Source: Allacma fusca
Lineage: Eukaryota; Arthropoda; Collembola; Symphypleona; Sminthuridae
DNA: 64,000 bases
Assembly (NCBI GenBank): GCA_947179485.1
Contig: OX359245.1
Location: forward strand, 26,461,067 to 26,525,066
Direction of reading: 5' to 3'
The notes under the pieces are model-generated. The model ran no database searches, had not been told where the DNA came from, and saw only the letters and a program-made list of their open reading frames with translations. Every line of letters starts with the position of its first letter. Position 1 is the first letter of the stretch. Made by a program: the position numbers and the translations under genes. Shown here piece after piece: positions 23,102-34,533 of the stretch.

Positions 23102-26100
23102 ATGCATTCTCCAAAAATGATTTATTTTTTGGTTCTTGTGACGACTGTCATTGTCATTCTCACTGCCCCCGGGATCAGTTCGAGTGTTGTGTACAAGTGT
23201 GAAGTCTTTAATAATACATGTTCCAAAAATTCCGTCGGATCCCCTGGGGATGGATCCAGCCGGACAGTAACTACAAGTGTCTTATCATTCGAAAGGAAGA
23301 CAGCAAGTAAACAATGCAAAATCAGGTAATTAAATGCATTTACGTTTGGAGTGGGGTTGTCCAGCATTGGCCTATACAACCGTTACTTCTGTTTAAAGCA
23401 GCCACATGTGGGTAAAATTATCTGTGACAATCGCAATTAGTATCTCAGATTTTTAACTCTCTGATTTTCAACTGAATAGGAAATCCTACTGGAAATGTCA
23501 GGATGAGTCAGGAGAGGATGATTTGGTGGTGGAATTTGAGGAGGAATATCCTGACTGGACGAAAGATTATTGGACATGGAGATCAAAGTACATACATCAG
23601 ATTACACTGAAGGTACCCGTCACTCTTACAAGCGTTGTTCTTTCGATGTCACTCTTGGAATTTTGAGCCTTCGAAACATCGGTCGCATCTTGAATATTTG
23701 CCCCGGGCGATTTTTGTTGTGAAATTAAAAAATTGTTTTAAATTGAATTTGACATGATAGTAGCTTTGAAGCTAAAAACATTACAAACTTGTGCGTCATC
23801 GTGTGTTAACAGCCACCAAAGTTCGAGTGCATACTCCGCAGTTTCAAGTTTTTGAAGACATTCAAATTTAACATTTTCGAGTGCACGCTTCCGTTTTAAT
23901 TTTTGGAGTACAAGGTTTGAGTTTTGAAGTGCACACTCGAGGTTTGAGTTTCGGAGTACAATCTTGAGGTTTGAGTTTTGGAGTGCACACTCGAGGTTTG
24001 AGTCTTGGAGTTCAAAATCGAGGTTTAAGTTTTGGAATGCATATTCGAGGTTTGAGTTTTCGAGTACAAACTTCAGGTTTCATTTAATAAAATTTCTTTT
24101 AAAATTGCGGCTTATTAATTTCGGGTCTTTAAAATTTTCACAATATTTTGAAAAATCTGCAAAAGATTTTTCGGTTTTCGACGAAGATTCAAGTGAGTAT
24201 TCAAAATGTGTTGAAGGAAATTAAAAAAATATGGAGTTACACCGAAAGTAAACTTCTTGTTAGTATATGATACGAGAGTTAACCTCTTCGTAATAACCGA
24301 AGAATTTTTTTCGATAAAATGTATACAGACGTTATCTTTTGACTCTCAATCCGCAGATTGATTTTAATACAGAGGAATCTGTACTGCTGACTCTGTCAGC
24401 TCCAGGGAACATTTCCGCTAATCCACAATTTCAGAAGTTCAAAACAAAATTCTTGGATGACTTGGAAAAGGAATTTTGCTTCCAGAAGTTCAAAGGGAAG
24501 GGAGGACATATTAATTTGACCAGAGATACTAGCAAGGAAAAGCCCTTGTCGTGCAGTTACACCAAATCAAAGAAAAAGGTTTCTCTCAAATCCTTCCATC
24601 AAATCCTTATTTTGTGTTGGAGAATTTATCAGAAACGTTAAAAAACAGTTTTTCTTTAATTTGTTTTCCAGGAATCGATTGGAGATGTGTACATTGGGCT
24701 GCTGTTCATTGCATCCGTGTTTTTACTTTTAACATGCATCGTACACTTGATCATTTGGGATTACCAAACGCTCCACGGTTGGACAATTTTCTCCGAGGTT
24801 TTTTCCAACTTCTTCATGATCTTGACTGTGGGGTTGTCCCATTATTATGTACGAGATTTAGACATTGGACCTGCCAGTCCTGGGTGCATTACTTTAGGTG
24901 AGAAGATGAGTTTTTGATTTTAGAATTTTGACATGCTTCAACATTTTGAATTCACAATCCTAATTAGCGACTTAAATGTGTTTCCCCCAAATCAAAGCAA
25001 ATTCTTTACCACATTTTTCAATATTTTTTATTGTGTTAGATAAAAAATTCAGGTCACAATCCTCAAGAACGCGAAGCAAAGTGAAGATTTTTTTGAGGAT
25101 TGTCGGTCTTAAGGGAAAACATGCAAAATATTTTTTTGAAATTTCGACATTCGTTTGTAGGAAATTTCATGGGGATTTCATTTGAACATAAAACCAACTC
25201 TAATTCAAAAATTACGGTCTTAAAATCTAACAACGTGGTTCAAGATTGTGTCAAATAAAAATGCTTTTTTTTATTGCCACTTTTAAAAACAGTTCGTAAA
25301 CTTTGTACCACATTGTAAGGTCCTGAGACCACATTTTTTGCCCCAAGTAGATAATAATAGACTCAAATGAATCCTCATAACCTTTGTTATTACCCCATAT
25401 TTTTAAATATTTTTCTGAACGGCAAACTGTCAATTAAAAAATGGCAAGTTAATGAACACTTCTTTTCTGCATCTTCGCTCCTGAAGACGAGTTTCCCCAA
25501 CCATGCTCTCTGTTCTTGCAAGTCCTGACCACAATTCGCAAAGTAGAGAATTGTTAAATAGCTCCCTGGAAAGCCCATGAAATTATCTACAACTGAGCGT
25601 GAATATAAATTTCAGAGAAAATTTGTCCTGTGAACAAAAACTTCTTAAAACAATCTTGACTTTGCAAAGGGGGGTTCTTGAGGATTGTGACCTCAATTTT
25701 TGACCTAAGTCAATAAAATAATTTTGGGAAATATCTCGAAAAAAATTTACATGAAAATTTGAGGTAATCACATATTTTGTATTATTGTCCCGATATGGTA
25801 TAAGTGGTAGACAGCATACAGAAAATTCTGTACTAAAAACCAGTGTCTTATTTTGCAGCTATCACTTCTCACTTCTTTTTCCTCTCAACGTTTCATTGGA
25901 TGACCGTCATAAATTACAATTTATGGAAGACTTTTAGGTAAGATCAATAATAATTACAATCAAAAGGAAATAGTGGGATAAAAATATCAAGGGTTGGATT
26001 TTTTACTAACAATAAGAAACATTTTTCTCTCCCTTGTATCGGCATAGGCAACTGAGGGATCCAGCCAGTAGAAATAGCAACAAAATTGTAACATACACTT

Positions 26101-26793
26101 TCTACACTGCATTTGCAATCGGCGTTCCTCTCATAGTTGTGATGCTCTCCTTCCTTGTCGAGTATTTACACAATCAATACAGGTGACGCTGAACAAATTT
26201 CACAAAAATATCATACGAGCAAATTACATCATAATAAATCCTATCATTCCTGATTTACGTATAGTGATGAAGCTGAGAAGTCAAACGTAATGGTGACAAC
26301 TTTAAAAAAGATGTTTATGAAGCCAAACTATGGGAAAAAATTTTGTTACATGTCCAAGGAGGCACAGGGACACTATATTTACTACCCCATTGGGACTCTC
26401 ATTGTGACCAATGCCGTCCTTTTCGGTCTCACAGCATTCTCTCTACTTAAGCATCGGAAAGAGACGAAAATTTTAGAGGGGAATCGTAACGTCTCTACAA
26501 GGAAAAACGGTCGATGCGATAATTGTACACGACCTCCAGGAGCAGGTCCAACCCAGTCTGTTTTCGTATTCGCGAAGCTCTTCAGTATTATGGGAGTCTC
26601 CTGGGTCTTTGAAGTATTTGCTTGGGCATTTAGCAAACCCGGGGAGAATATTCCCTTATATTGGATCATTTTTGATATCACTAATTTAATCCAAGCCATT
26701 GCCGTGTTCATAATATTTGTGTTGAAGAAAGACGTTCTCATGAATGTCAAGAAGAAGCTAAGTAGTTCCCTCATAAGATTACCTACGTTTTAA
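23102..26793 (+). CDS. Methuselah-like class B G-protein-coupled receptor
   Basis: Seven-transmembrane peptide-receptor-like protein of the plasma membrane. Seven exons: 23102-23325, 23480-23612, 24357-24578, 24672-24897, 25859-25937, 26048-26182, 26265-26793; 515 residues. A signal peptide (MIYFLVLVTTVIVILTAPG) precedes a Cys-bearing ectodomain of roughly 170 residues. Hydrophobic helices follow in order: IGLLFIASVFLLLTCIVHLI; a second around FSNFFMILTVGLSHYY; ITSHFFFLSTFHWMTVINYN with the class-typical FHWMTVINY; VTYTFYTAFAIGVPLIVVML; YYPIGTLIVTNAVLFGLTAF; FAKLFSIMGVSWVFEVFAWA; LYWIIFDITNLIQAIAVFII. The GVSWVFEV and FDITNLIQA phrases are hallmarks of Methuselah-type receptors. The ectodomain looks divergent and ligand cannot be guessed. 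The exon 3 donor is GTTTCT, weak but frame-consistent. An AATAAA lies at 27025-27030. Confidence 0.88.
23878..24088. repeat. 27-bp degenerate minisatellite in receptor intron 2
   Basis: About eight imperfect copies of a unit near GAGTGCACACTCGAGGTTTG plus GTTTTG-like bases. Repeat starts fall near 23878, 23905, 23927, 23953, 23981, 24008, 24035 and 24062, a period of 22-28 with 27 most common. Because 27 is a multiple of three, the array stays open in one frame and makes a spurious peptide rich in RFEFW-like units. Confidence 0.85.
25030..25200 (+). repeat. Interspersed repeat family, copy A
   Basis: Includes AGGTCACAATCCTCAAGAAC (25051-25070) followed by GCAAAGTGAAGATTTTTTT and a GTAGGAAATTTCATGGGG block near 25158. 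It lies in receptor intron 4. The first block is perfectly inverted at 25674-25693. Element class is unknown. Confidence 0.6.
25560..25770 (-). repeat. Interspersed repeat family, copy B (inverted)
   Basis: On the minus strand it reads AGGTCACAATCCTCAAGAAC, then TTTGCAAAGTCAAGATTG, then CTCAGTTGTAG and AATTTCATGGGCTTTC. It can fold back with copy A in the same intron. A third, worn version of the first block appears around 25515-25545. Confidence 0.6.
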
Positions 26794-28630
26794 AGCAGTG
26801 CTTGAGGAATAATTATATACTATAATAATATGTTTTTGAATGAAAAAAGACGATTCATATATTTGCTTAAGGAAATGGTTGGAAAAAATTATTATTATTT
26901 CTGTAATAAGAGAAACAATACTAGAATAACTCATATTTACACGACTGTAAAAGTCAGGAATTATGCTATACAAATATTATGTCCTGTGCCTGTATCTAAG
27001 CCAATACCGTTGAGGTATCAATGAAATAAATTATTTCATTCTCTCTAACAATTGCACCTATGTATGCGTAAAGGGTGAGAATAATCATTTGCCCCACCCC
27101 TCTAGGATAATAAATTATACATAATTATATGGGAATGACTCACAAAATATTTGATTCTCCCAGTTTGTAACAAATTTAGCTCCAGATTTTCTAAAATCTG
27201 TTTCATTCATATGGGTCAATATTTGAGGTCACAGGGTCATGAAACATCAATTAAAGTCAGTTTTTTTCTCAGTTGTAGGAAATCTTATGGGCTTTCTGGG
27301 CTCTCATACGATTCTTCAAAAGATTCTTTTGAAGCTTCAAAATTTTAAACAGTACTTCCGAAAAAAATATGTTACCTGGATACTTTCCAAATCGTTCCGC
27401 GAAGAATGTCGCAGTGCCCCTATCATTTACGGGCAGTGAACTAAACTAAGCCAACACTATAATAAAGCCTGTAGAACATACATACATATAGAACCAATCC
27501 ATTTTACCTTCGGGTAGAGTTGAAAAACCGTTTGATTGACAGTAAGCAATTTTAACGTTAGTAAGCTATCCGTTGTGTCAACGTCCACAGAAGAGGAAAT
27601 ACAGATAATCCTCAAAGGATCATAATAATAATAATGTGGGATGTATACTCCTATATACCTGAGGGCCAGAGGTTACAGAGTTTTCTATACCTCTTTTTAT
27701 TGTTTATATTTATAATCTCACCAAAGGATCATAAGTAACAATGCGTGAGCCGAGTCGACAGTTTTATCTATGGTCAGAAAATATATCTTCAGTATTCATT
27801 AACGTGCTGTATCAGCTCATGTCTAAATGCGTACAAGGGATCAACTTAAAATTCACAGAGATAAAAACAACAGCGTTTCTATCATTAATGGTTTCCCATA
27901 ATGAAGAGGTCTACAGCAAAAAATACAGGTCTAAAAAGCAGCTTGGAATATTAACAAGGCAGTGAGTAGTTGCGGATTATCTGTATACAAGCAAAGTTTT
28001 TATTATGATACATCCCAGCCTCCTAAACGCAATTTCGTGTTTTTTATTTATTTCAAGGGCGATTTCCACCTTCCCAGGAACTGACACCGACAATTATTTG
28101 AGTGCCTTTGAAATTAATATAATCCTCACAAATGCAAAGGTTATGGTAAGTTTTACTCCTCGCCCAGAGAACTTGCCCATCTTACATGTTCATATACTAT
28201 TTTGCGAATTGATACAACTCTCTTGTTTTATTTTCGCACACTAAATCCTTGAACTCTACACGTTTTGCAAGGACACATTCATATAATTCTTAAGAGTAAC
28301 TCACAGCAGCAGAATAAATTGGGTAACTTCAGGGTTTGCCCAAGTTGACTTTCCTGGAATTAATTGAAAGAAAAACATAAAAATAATTTAGGTCCGGGCC
28401 TAAATTATTGTAATAATAGCGGTAATTTTATTTAATTATGTTATCGTAAGGATGAAATTAAATTATTATTAGAAAATTAGTTTCGTTCACAGTTTTTATC
28501 TACAAGAATAAACTACTAATTTTATTATATTGGCAGGCGTGCGTAAAAAAAACCTGGACGTTTGTACGTATGTGTACATTTTTAGAGAAAGGAAAAATAA
28601 CTACTATCGCAAAAAAAAAATTGTTGTTTC
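26794..28630. other. Intergenic region between receptor and pathogen-related gene
   Basis: Contains the receptor 3' UTR with AATAAA at 27025-27030, repeat copy C, and the 3' UTR of the minus-strand pathogen-related gene. The short open frames around 27741 and 28005 are not convincing genes. Confidence 0.5.
27160..27330 (+). repeat. Interspersed repeat family, copy C
   Basis: Just downstream of the receptor. Reads CAGATTTTCTAAAATCTG, then GGTCAATATTTGAGGTCACA, then CTCAGTTGTAGGAAATC and TTATGGGCTTTCTGGG, the same block order as copy B read on the minus strand. Confidence 0.6.
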
Positions 28631-29415
28631 TTAAGCCGCAATTTGGGACATGAGCTGATCTGGATTCCAGAAGGTTTCCAGTGCAGTGACCCGGTAGAGC
28701 TCATCTAACGTAGCGATGCTGATCCCGAAAATTACAATTTCCTTTCCCGACGGGAGTACTTCCCGGTCTTCTCCATTCCTCATTGGACAGCTCATTCCTC
28801 CGGCGAGACGACCCCAATGTCTCCATTTAACGGTCACTTTGGGTGGCGGCGACAGGACTTCCAGGACCTCCCAAGCAAATCCTTGGGTAAAAGCTCCCCG
28901 GAACAATTTATGAGATTCCTCCGAACTTCCGACCCTTTTCGCGGAATAGAATTCATTCTCCCCAATCAGAGCATTGTAGTTCCCTACCTCTCCCAATTTC
29001 TGGCCGGTTAGCCAATGACCGTTGCTTCCGAAGGTGAATTTTGAAGCATCCATTGTCCTCCACTCACTCGGGTTCTTGTTGTGGCTCACTTCCCTCTCCC
29101 AGTTTTTTATGAGGTTCGAGACCAGGTCTTCCAGGGAGCCCGGTTCATGATGGACTGATTTCTCTGTCCAAAAAAAAATATACACTAATAAATTCCTAAA
29201 ATATTAACAATACTCGAAAAATTCACATGTATTTTCCCTGAAACAATTTAAAATTTATTTCTCAAATATTTTTTGAAAAAAAAAATCTAAAAACCTCTGT
29301 CGTATAATTCATCCACCAATGAATAGTCCGGCGGCGGCCCCTCCTGCCACGTGGCAGCTGTTTTCAGAACAGCATTCCGATCTTTCATAAAATCCGGCAG
29401 GGTGTCCAAATCCAT
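28631..29415 (-). CDS. Pathogen-related protein (SnoaL-like fold)
   Basis: Small protein resembling plant 'pathogen-related protein', a member of the NTF2/SnoaL-like fold; biochemical role unknown. Two exons: 29415-29295 and 29163-28631, giving 217 residues (plant homologues about 235). Shared phrases: EGPPPDYSLVDELY near the start; GSLEDLVSNLIKNWEREVSH; KFTFGSNG; VGNYNALIGE; FTQGFAWEVLEV; KWRHWG; and a C-terminal TFWNPDQLM resembling the plant FYDPGELL segment. The intron (29294-29164) has GT-AG borders, although the donor GTTTTT is poor. The intron and AT-rich surroundings show a genuine nuclear gene, not contamination. No signal peptide, so probably cytosolic. Confident on family, not on function. 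Confidence 0.85.
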
Positions 29416-30379
29416 CGGAAATTTTGAACTATTTGTGTCACAAATGACAAAAATTCCTTCGTCCCTTGCGTCAAAATCCCGTATTTTTGAAGATATGGGC
29501 TATTGTTTTGTTCCAAAGTAACAGAGCGTGACTAAAAGAATAAATGAGGAGGGAAGGGTCTTTATTGGAATTATCTATTTACTTTCCTCTTGAATTCTAC
29601 CCAATTTGACAGAAAGACATATTACCTTTCACGGAGAGGCTATTACAGTGGACAGTCGTTATAATTGCACTCCAAAAAGGGCAAAATTGTGCTCTAAGCA
29701 CTCAAAATTAATGCACCTTTATTACCTATACGTACAGCAGAAAAACTGGATATTTTATCCCCCGAAGAGTAAATTATATGATGAGTCTCCAATATAGGGA
29801 GAGAATACTGTACTGCCACGTTCTGCCCTTATATCAGGTTTTGGTCTTCCGCTTACAAATGCATACTATTCTCCAACACAAGGAAAATATATTAATATTA
29901 TATATTAAGCCTATTTTTTTGTAGCTCAGGCAGATATCACCACCGCAAGCAACTGATAATGCGTAGTTAGATCCACAACCTATAAAAGGTCATGATGATA
30001 CTTGCATGATGTATAGCATCTCATAGCTATATAATAAATTACATATGATCAAATGAGCTGAAGCTTGTCAAAGTTTGATTCTGGTCATTTTATGTTTGCG
30101 TTTGGCCTTTACTAAAAGTATTTGCGTTGGTGACCTGCGTCTGGGTTCTTGGGTGGAGTTTCGATGCCAACTTATCCTATCCGCTCTGTTAATGAGTTCT
30201 TGTTTATGTGGAGCCCATATGAATGTATAGTTGATGTAGTTTTTTTGCTTAAGAGATACTGTTAAGGACCAATGTCGCCATAAGAACACTCCACAAGATA
30301 TTTTATTATTGGAAAGGAACACATAAATCAGTGAAGGTCATTAATGATCTGCAGCTGGTCTTCCATCATGCTGGCGAAA
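29416..30379. other. Intergenic region, pathogen-related 5' side and light-chain 3' side
   Basis: Includes upstream sequence of the pathogen-related gene and the light-chain 3' UTR, with minus-strand AATAAA at 30302-30307. An 84-codon minus-strand frame (30068-30322) overlaps that signal and resembles nothing I know. Confidence 0.45.
30302..30307 (-). terminator. Poly(A) signal of the myosin light chain gene
   Basis: AATAAA on the minus strand about 75 nt past the light-chain stop at 30380. Confidence 0.5.
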
Positions 30380-31586
30380 TTACTCTTCCTCCGCAGTTCC
30401 AGTTAGCTTCGCAATGATCCCACTAATGACGATCTTCCCTTCCTCGACGTCCATCTCCCCCAAAGCGTTGTCCGCTTCCAACTCACTGAACTTCCCCTCC
30501 CCGGACATGAGGATTTCCCGGAACCTTGATGACAGGATCAGAAATGTGGTTACATGCTCCGATGTCATATATATTTTTGTAGATATTGAGCCTTGTCTTA
30601 AATGAACTTACTGCAGAGCATCGACACGACCAGTAATGTCCTCGTAGCACCTGAATGCATTGACGATGGTCTCATTATCGTCCCCCTCCCCAGCTTGGGA
30701 CATCCGAGCAAAGAACATTGTGAGGAGTTGAGTGAAGTTAATCGGACCTTTGGCCTCAGCGATCATCACATCCAACTCTGCTTCATTGGCGGATCGGCCG
30801 ATGTAGTCCAAGCAACCCCGGATGTCATCTTTGGAAATAATCCCGTCCTTGTCCGTGTCGATGTACAGGAATCCCTAAATCACAACCCAATGCAATCCTT
30901 TATCAAAACTAATACTAATTCAATTGACTCCGATGACCATCGATTGTGTAGAAGCACCTGAATCGACATTTTCCCCCTGAAGTTCAAACCCAATTTTAAA
31001 TCACATACATCGATTTTTAATTTCATGGCCAAAACCAACATGATTTCACCAGACATTTTAACAATCAAAATTGAACTAGAAATAATTCATTTTTGAAGGT
31101 TTTTTTTTTTTCAATAAAATTTGGTTAGTATAAAGTTATACTAAAGTTTTAATATCGGCTAAAAAATACAATTAATTACCGCTTTGAACTCCTCAATCTC
31201 GGATTGCTCAAAGCAATCAAAAATATTGCTACTGTTCTTGATAGCCTTTTTGGACACCTTCTTCTTGACGGGCTTGGCGGGCTCGGGTTCAGGCTCTGGA
31301 GCTGGCGGTGGCGGTTCTTCGACTGGAGGTGGAGGAATCTCCTCCTGAGCTGGAGGGGACTCTTCTGCCGGTGGAGGAGGTTCTTCTTCCGCTGGAGCCT
31401 CTCCAGCACCATCCTCAGCGGGAGCCTCCGCTTCTACTTTCTCCTTCTTCTTTGACTTTTTCTTCTCCTTTTTTTCATCGGACTATTATATAGGTTGAAA
31501 AAAAAAAATCAGGGATTTTATTTAAATCCAAACCAAATTATTTTTACAAGAAAAATTGAAACCAAATTTTTTAAAACCTTTACCAT
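30380..31586 (-). CDS. Mlc2: Muscle myosin regulatory light chain
   Basis: EF-hand subunit that binds the neck of muscle myosin heavy chain in the thick filament. Exons: 31586-31584 (the ATG alone), 31482-31180, 30874-30612, 30524-30380; 237 residues. Order: a basic stretch (SDEKKEKKKSKKKEK); a long Glu/Ala/Pro extension with PPPP blocks; a KKAIKNSSNIF segment matching the region around the insect kinase-target serines; then an EF-hand core. The first loop, DTDKDGIISKDD, keeps its cation ligands. GPINFTQLLTMFFARM and the C-terminal KLTGTAEEE match Drosophila Mlc2 closely. The later EF-hands are degenerate, as is usual. The first coding exon holds only the initiator ATG directly before a GTAAAG donor. 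A palindromic TATA element sits upstream. Confidence 0.93.
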
Positions 31587-32887
31587 TGTAGGATGAGGAT
31601 GTGGAGAGCTAGTCAATGGGGTGTTCACAAGTCAGGAGAAAAATATCAGTGTTCTGAAGGGAAGCGGTAATTTAATCTCGGTCTTGTCTCACAAGAGTGG
31701 GATATCAATTCTGATGAAAGACTTGGAATTAGATCGGGTCCACATTCTTGGAGGGGGAAATTACTTTTGGGATTGAGTTCATTGCAGTCGAATTCCTAGG
31801 TTTATATAAATCCCTGAGCTTTGTAGGAAACGGAGTGGTTCGGAGCGTTCCAAAGGGGAACATTTTTGTTTAATTATAGCCAATTAGGATTTATTTGATC
31901 ATTTAGGTTTGACATGACGTTTTTTTTTTGCAGGGCGTAATTGGAACTTTTACAGCTAACATGCATTGATTATATGTACCACAGCGACTATATGTAATTA
32001 CATTATGATGAATTAGTCATATACAAAGGTACTATTATTTCCGCAGTTTGGGAGTATAGTACACGTTTGTAATTAAATATCCATTGGTTCTGTAACTCCC
32101 TATCAACATTTTTGAAATTCAATTAATTGACAGGATTTCTCTGGAACTTTCAAGATTGATTGTCCTCTGTATTTTGCGTGACATATATGTATTCTGCGTC
32201 CTTACACGTAATTATGCAATAATGTAATAATTATTATTGGAGTAAAAATTCTCGAAATGCGTAAATAATGTTACTTAAGTAATGCTGCCATGTAATCATG
32301 CCATTGCTTGAGTTTTTGTTGTTAAAGATTGTCTTAATTTGCAACTGTGTTGCTTTAACAAACAGCTTCGTCAGTATCGGTAACGTTTGGAAGAAAGGAA
32401 ACATTTTTTTGAAACATGTTTTTTTAAATGTATTTTTGTTTTTTTAAACAAAGCTGAAACTAGGAACTGAAACTCAAGATGCGATCGAACCAGACCGGAA
32501 AAACTACTTCTTGTTATAGGTAATAATAATAATTATTAGTAATTAATATTCTGCAATACTGTAGGTCATAGTGTCATTAGTACCTATTACCATTACCAAC
32601 TACACCAGTCAGTAATACTAACTATAGCAGCTATGGCTATACTAGTGTAGATATACTATACGATTTAATGTAATTATTGTTAAATCATTGTGGTTAAAAT
32701 ACTTTGTATTGGTACTGGCAGTGTGGCAGTTGGCAGTATATAGTAATTTATTTTTGGATTGCAGTAAATCAAAACGTGTCTGAGTCTGGATCTGGAAGAG
32801 TTGGGGGCTTGTCAGTGAAAATTGTATCTATCCCTTATATGTGCAAGCAAAATTGACTTGGAATCCGAAACAGGAATAAATATCAAA
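31587..32887. other. Divergent promoter region, light chain and MSP-domain genes
   Basis: About 1.3 kb shared between the minus-strand light chain and the plus-strand MSP-domain gene. Apart from the TATA element I see only AT-rich sequence with short poly-T runs. Confidence 0.45.
31801..31810 (-). promoter_or_regulatory. Mlc2: Candidate TATA box of the myosin light chain gene
   Basis: TTTATATAAA is its own reverse complement. It lies about 215 bases upstream of the minus-strand ATG, implying a transcription start near 31775 and a 5' UTR of about 190 nt. Strong TATA promoters are common for abundant muscle proteins. Confidence 0.5.
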
Positions 32888-33826
32888 ATGGGCCTCGCAG
32901 TCATAAATAAGCAATTAATTTTCAAGAAATCAGTAAATTACGATTCAAATCAAAATCTCTCCAAAAGTCCCTCACCGATCTCGGCGAGTCTCATTGTAAA
33001 AAGTACATCCCTTCAGGATATAATTTTCAAGATTCGGAGTACGTCCGTGGAGAAGTTCAAAGTGTATCCAAGTATCGGGGTCCTTTCCCCTGGGACCTCC
33101 CAGCCCTCGAAAGTTATCTGGAAATCGGAAGTCCCACTCCAGTCCTTGTCCTCGGAGCGGTTTCAGGTCCAAGTGATCGCCATACCTCGGAACATAAGCA
33201 TCACACCCTTTGACCCTTTGAGTGCAGGGCGCTGCACTTGTGAGAATGTCATCCGAGAAGTGAGCAAAGAGGACTGGTCAACGGTCAAGGATCTGAAGAC
33301 AGCTTGGGAGAAGCTATCCCGCCTGGCTGTTGAATCCGAAAAGCACAATGTTCTTTGCGTTTTCTCCCATAACCCCGGATCTGACCCCACTCTTCCCTCC
33401 AGCCCCCGCTCCACCCAACGGATCAAAAGCAAGAAAGAGACCATGACCAAGGGAAGATTTGAAGTCACCACAACTGATGAGGAAATTACTGAGTCTGATG
33501 AGGACACGGAGCAAGAATTTGAACCAATACCAGCAGATCTCACGGAGGAACTCTGCATCAAAACTGGGAACTACTTATGGAAATTCCTTGCCGTGGCCTC
33601 AACTATTTTATTTTCAGTTTTCACATTTCACATCTTAGGACTCATCCCTCCCAAAACTGAGTACTTACTTAAATTACCGGTTTTAATCAAGGAGACCTTT
33701 GTAGCAGAACCTGTCCCAGAAGTTCCGGAGACTTGGTTCACGATGCTTATCAGTGCTAAAGATGCATTCCTGGATTTCTTCGGCTATCGACTTTATCAAG
33801 TTCTGGGCATCAATTATTACTCATAA
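32888..33826 (+). CDS. MSP (VAP/MOSPD-like) domain membrane protein
   Basis: Intronless frame of 312 residues. The N-terminal third has the pattern of a major sperm protein domain (FKIRSTSVEKFKVYPSIGVL, then SERFQVQVIAI). In VAP and MOSPD proteins this domain binds FFAT-type peptides at the ER. The middle is Ser/Lys-rich and then acidic (TTDEEITESDEDTEQEFE). One clear transmembrane segment follows at about residues 230-252 (FLAVASTILFSVFTFHILGL), with about 60 residues after it that include a second amphipathic stretch. The ATG at 32888 is chosen because MGLAV begins just ahead of the domain. The frame is open upstream to 32822, so an upstream exon is possible. An AATAAA lies at 33923-33928. 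MOSPD1/3-like is the closest guess. Confidence 0.65.
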   Translation: MGLAVINKQLIFKKSVNYDSNQNLSKSPSPISASLIVKSTSLQDIIFKIRSTSVEKFKVYPSIGVLSPGTSQPSKVIWKSEVPLQSLSSERFQVQVIAIPRNISITPFDPLSAGRCTCENVIREVSKEDWSTVKDLKTAWEKLSRLAVESEKHNVLCVFSHNPGSDPTLPSSPRSTQRIKSKKETMTKGRFEVTTTDEEITESDEDTEQEFEPIPADLTEELCIKTGNYLWKFLAVASTILFSVFTFHILGLIPPKTEYLLKLPVLIKETFVAEPVPEVPETWFTMLISAKDAFLDFFGYRLYQVLGINYYS

Positions 33827-34533
33827 ATAATTATCTCTTCATAAAAACTAGACCATTGAATGGAATTTTTATATTTTGTACAGTAATGTCAATAATTCAA
33901 TGATAATTTGATGTACGTGTAAAATAAAAGATGCATGCACATTTCCACATACAGGCGTGATCTATAGTTGTTTATTTTTACTAATGGTAATGAATAGGAA
34001 ATTTAGAGACATGAAAAGCGTATGTGAAACATTCCCTCATACCTTTTCTTCAAGGTAAGACAATAAAAACGTGGATCACACCAGAAGAGACATAAGCAGC
34101 TTAAACAATGGTGTCAATTGCACTTTACTTTCGCTCCTTTCGTCACTACCTTTTTGTTGGGACAAATCCGTAAAAGACTTGTCTCACAAAAGAACGAAAC
34201 TAAGAGTATAATTGTTAGCCTACGCAATATCACTACTAGCTTACTTGTGCAAGTCAAATTCCTATCAAAATCTGTTTTCCATCGTGGGCAGTAGATTGTG
34301 TAGAAAAATTTTTCACTCAAAATCAATGGATGAAATCTTCACGATTTTTGTTTTTGTCGCAACAAAATTGCAACATACGGACTTAAAAGCCGTATTTTAG
34401 TTTTCTCGAGTAAATGATACACGCCAGGCTTTACAGGTTACAATAAATTATCTAACCAGTTACAATTTTCAAGTGAGCAAGTTAACATCAAAATTTTTCT
34501 TGAATACTTTCCCAAAAAAAAGTCAATTATAAA
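33827..34533. other. Intergenic region before the secreted-protein cluster
   Basis: Contains the MSP-gene 3' end (AATAAA at 33923-33928) and upstream sequence of the first cluster gene. Nothing further recognised. Confidence 0.45.

Noticed and set aside
27741..28244. Two short frames downstream of the receptor, one with a hydrophobic start and a possible donor near 28146
   Set aside because: Considered as a second receptor or secreted peptide, but no following exon or motif could be found.
30068..30322. 84-codon minus-strand frame next to the light chain
   Set aside because: Overlaps the likely poly(A) signal of the light chain; no known motif.
31176..31493. Several overlapping frames on both strands over light-chain exon 2
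   Set aside because: They are frame shadows of the low-complexity Pro/Glu/Lys extension.
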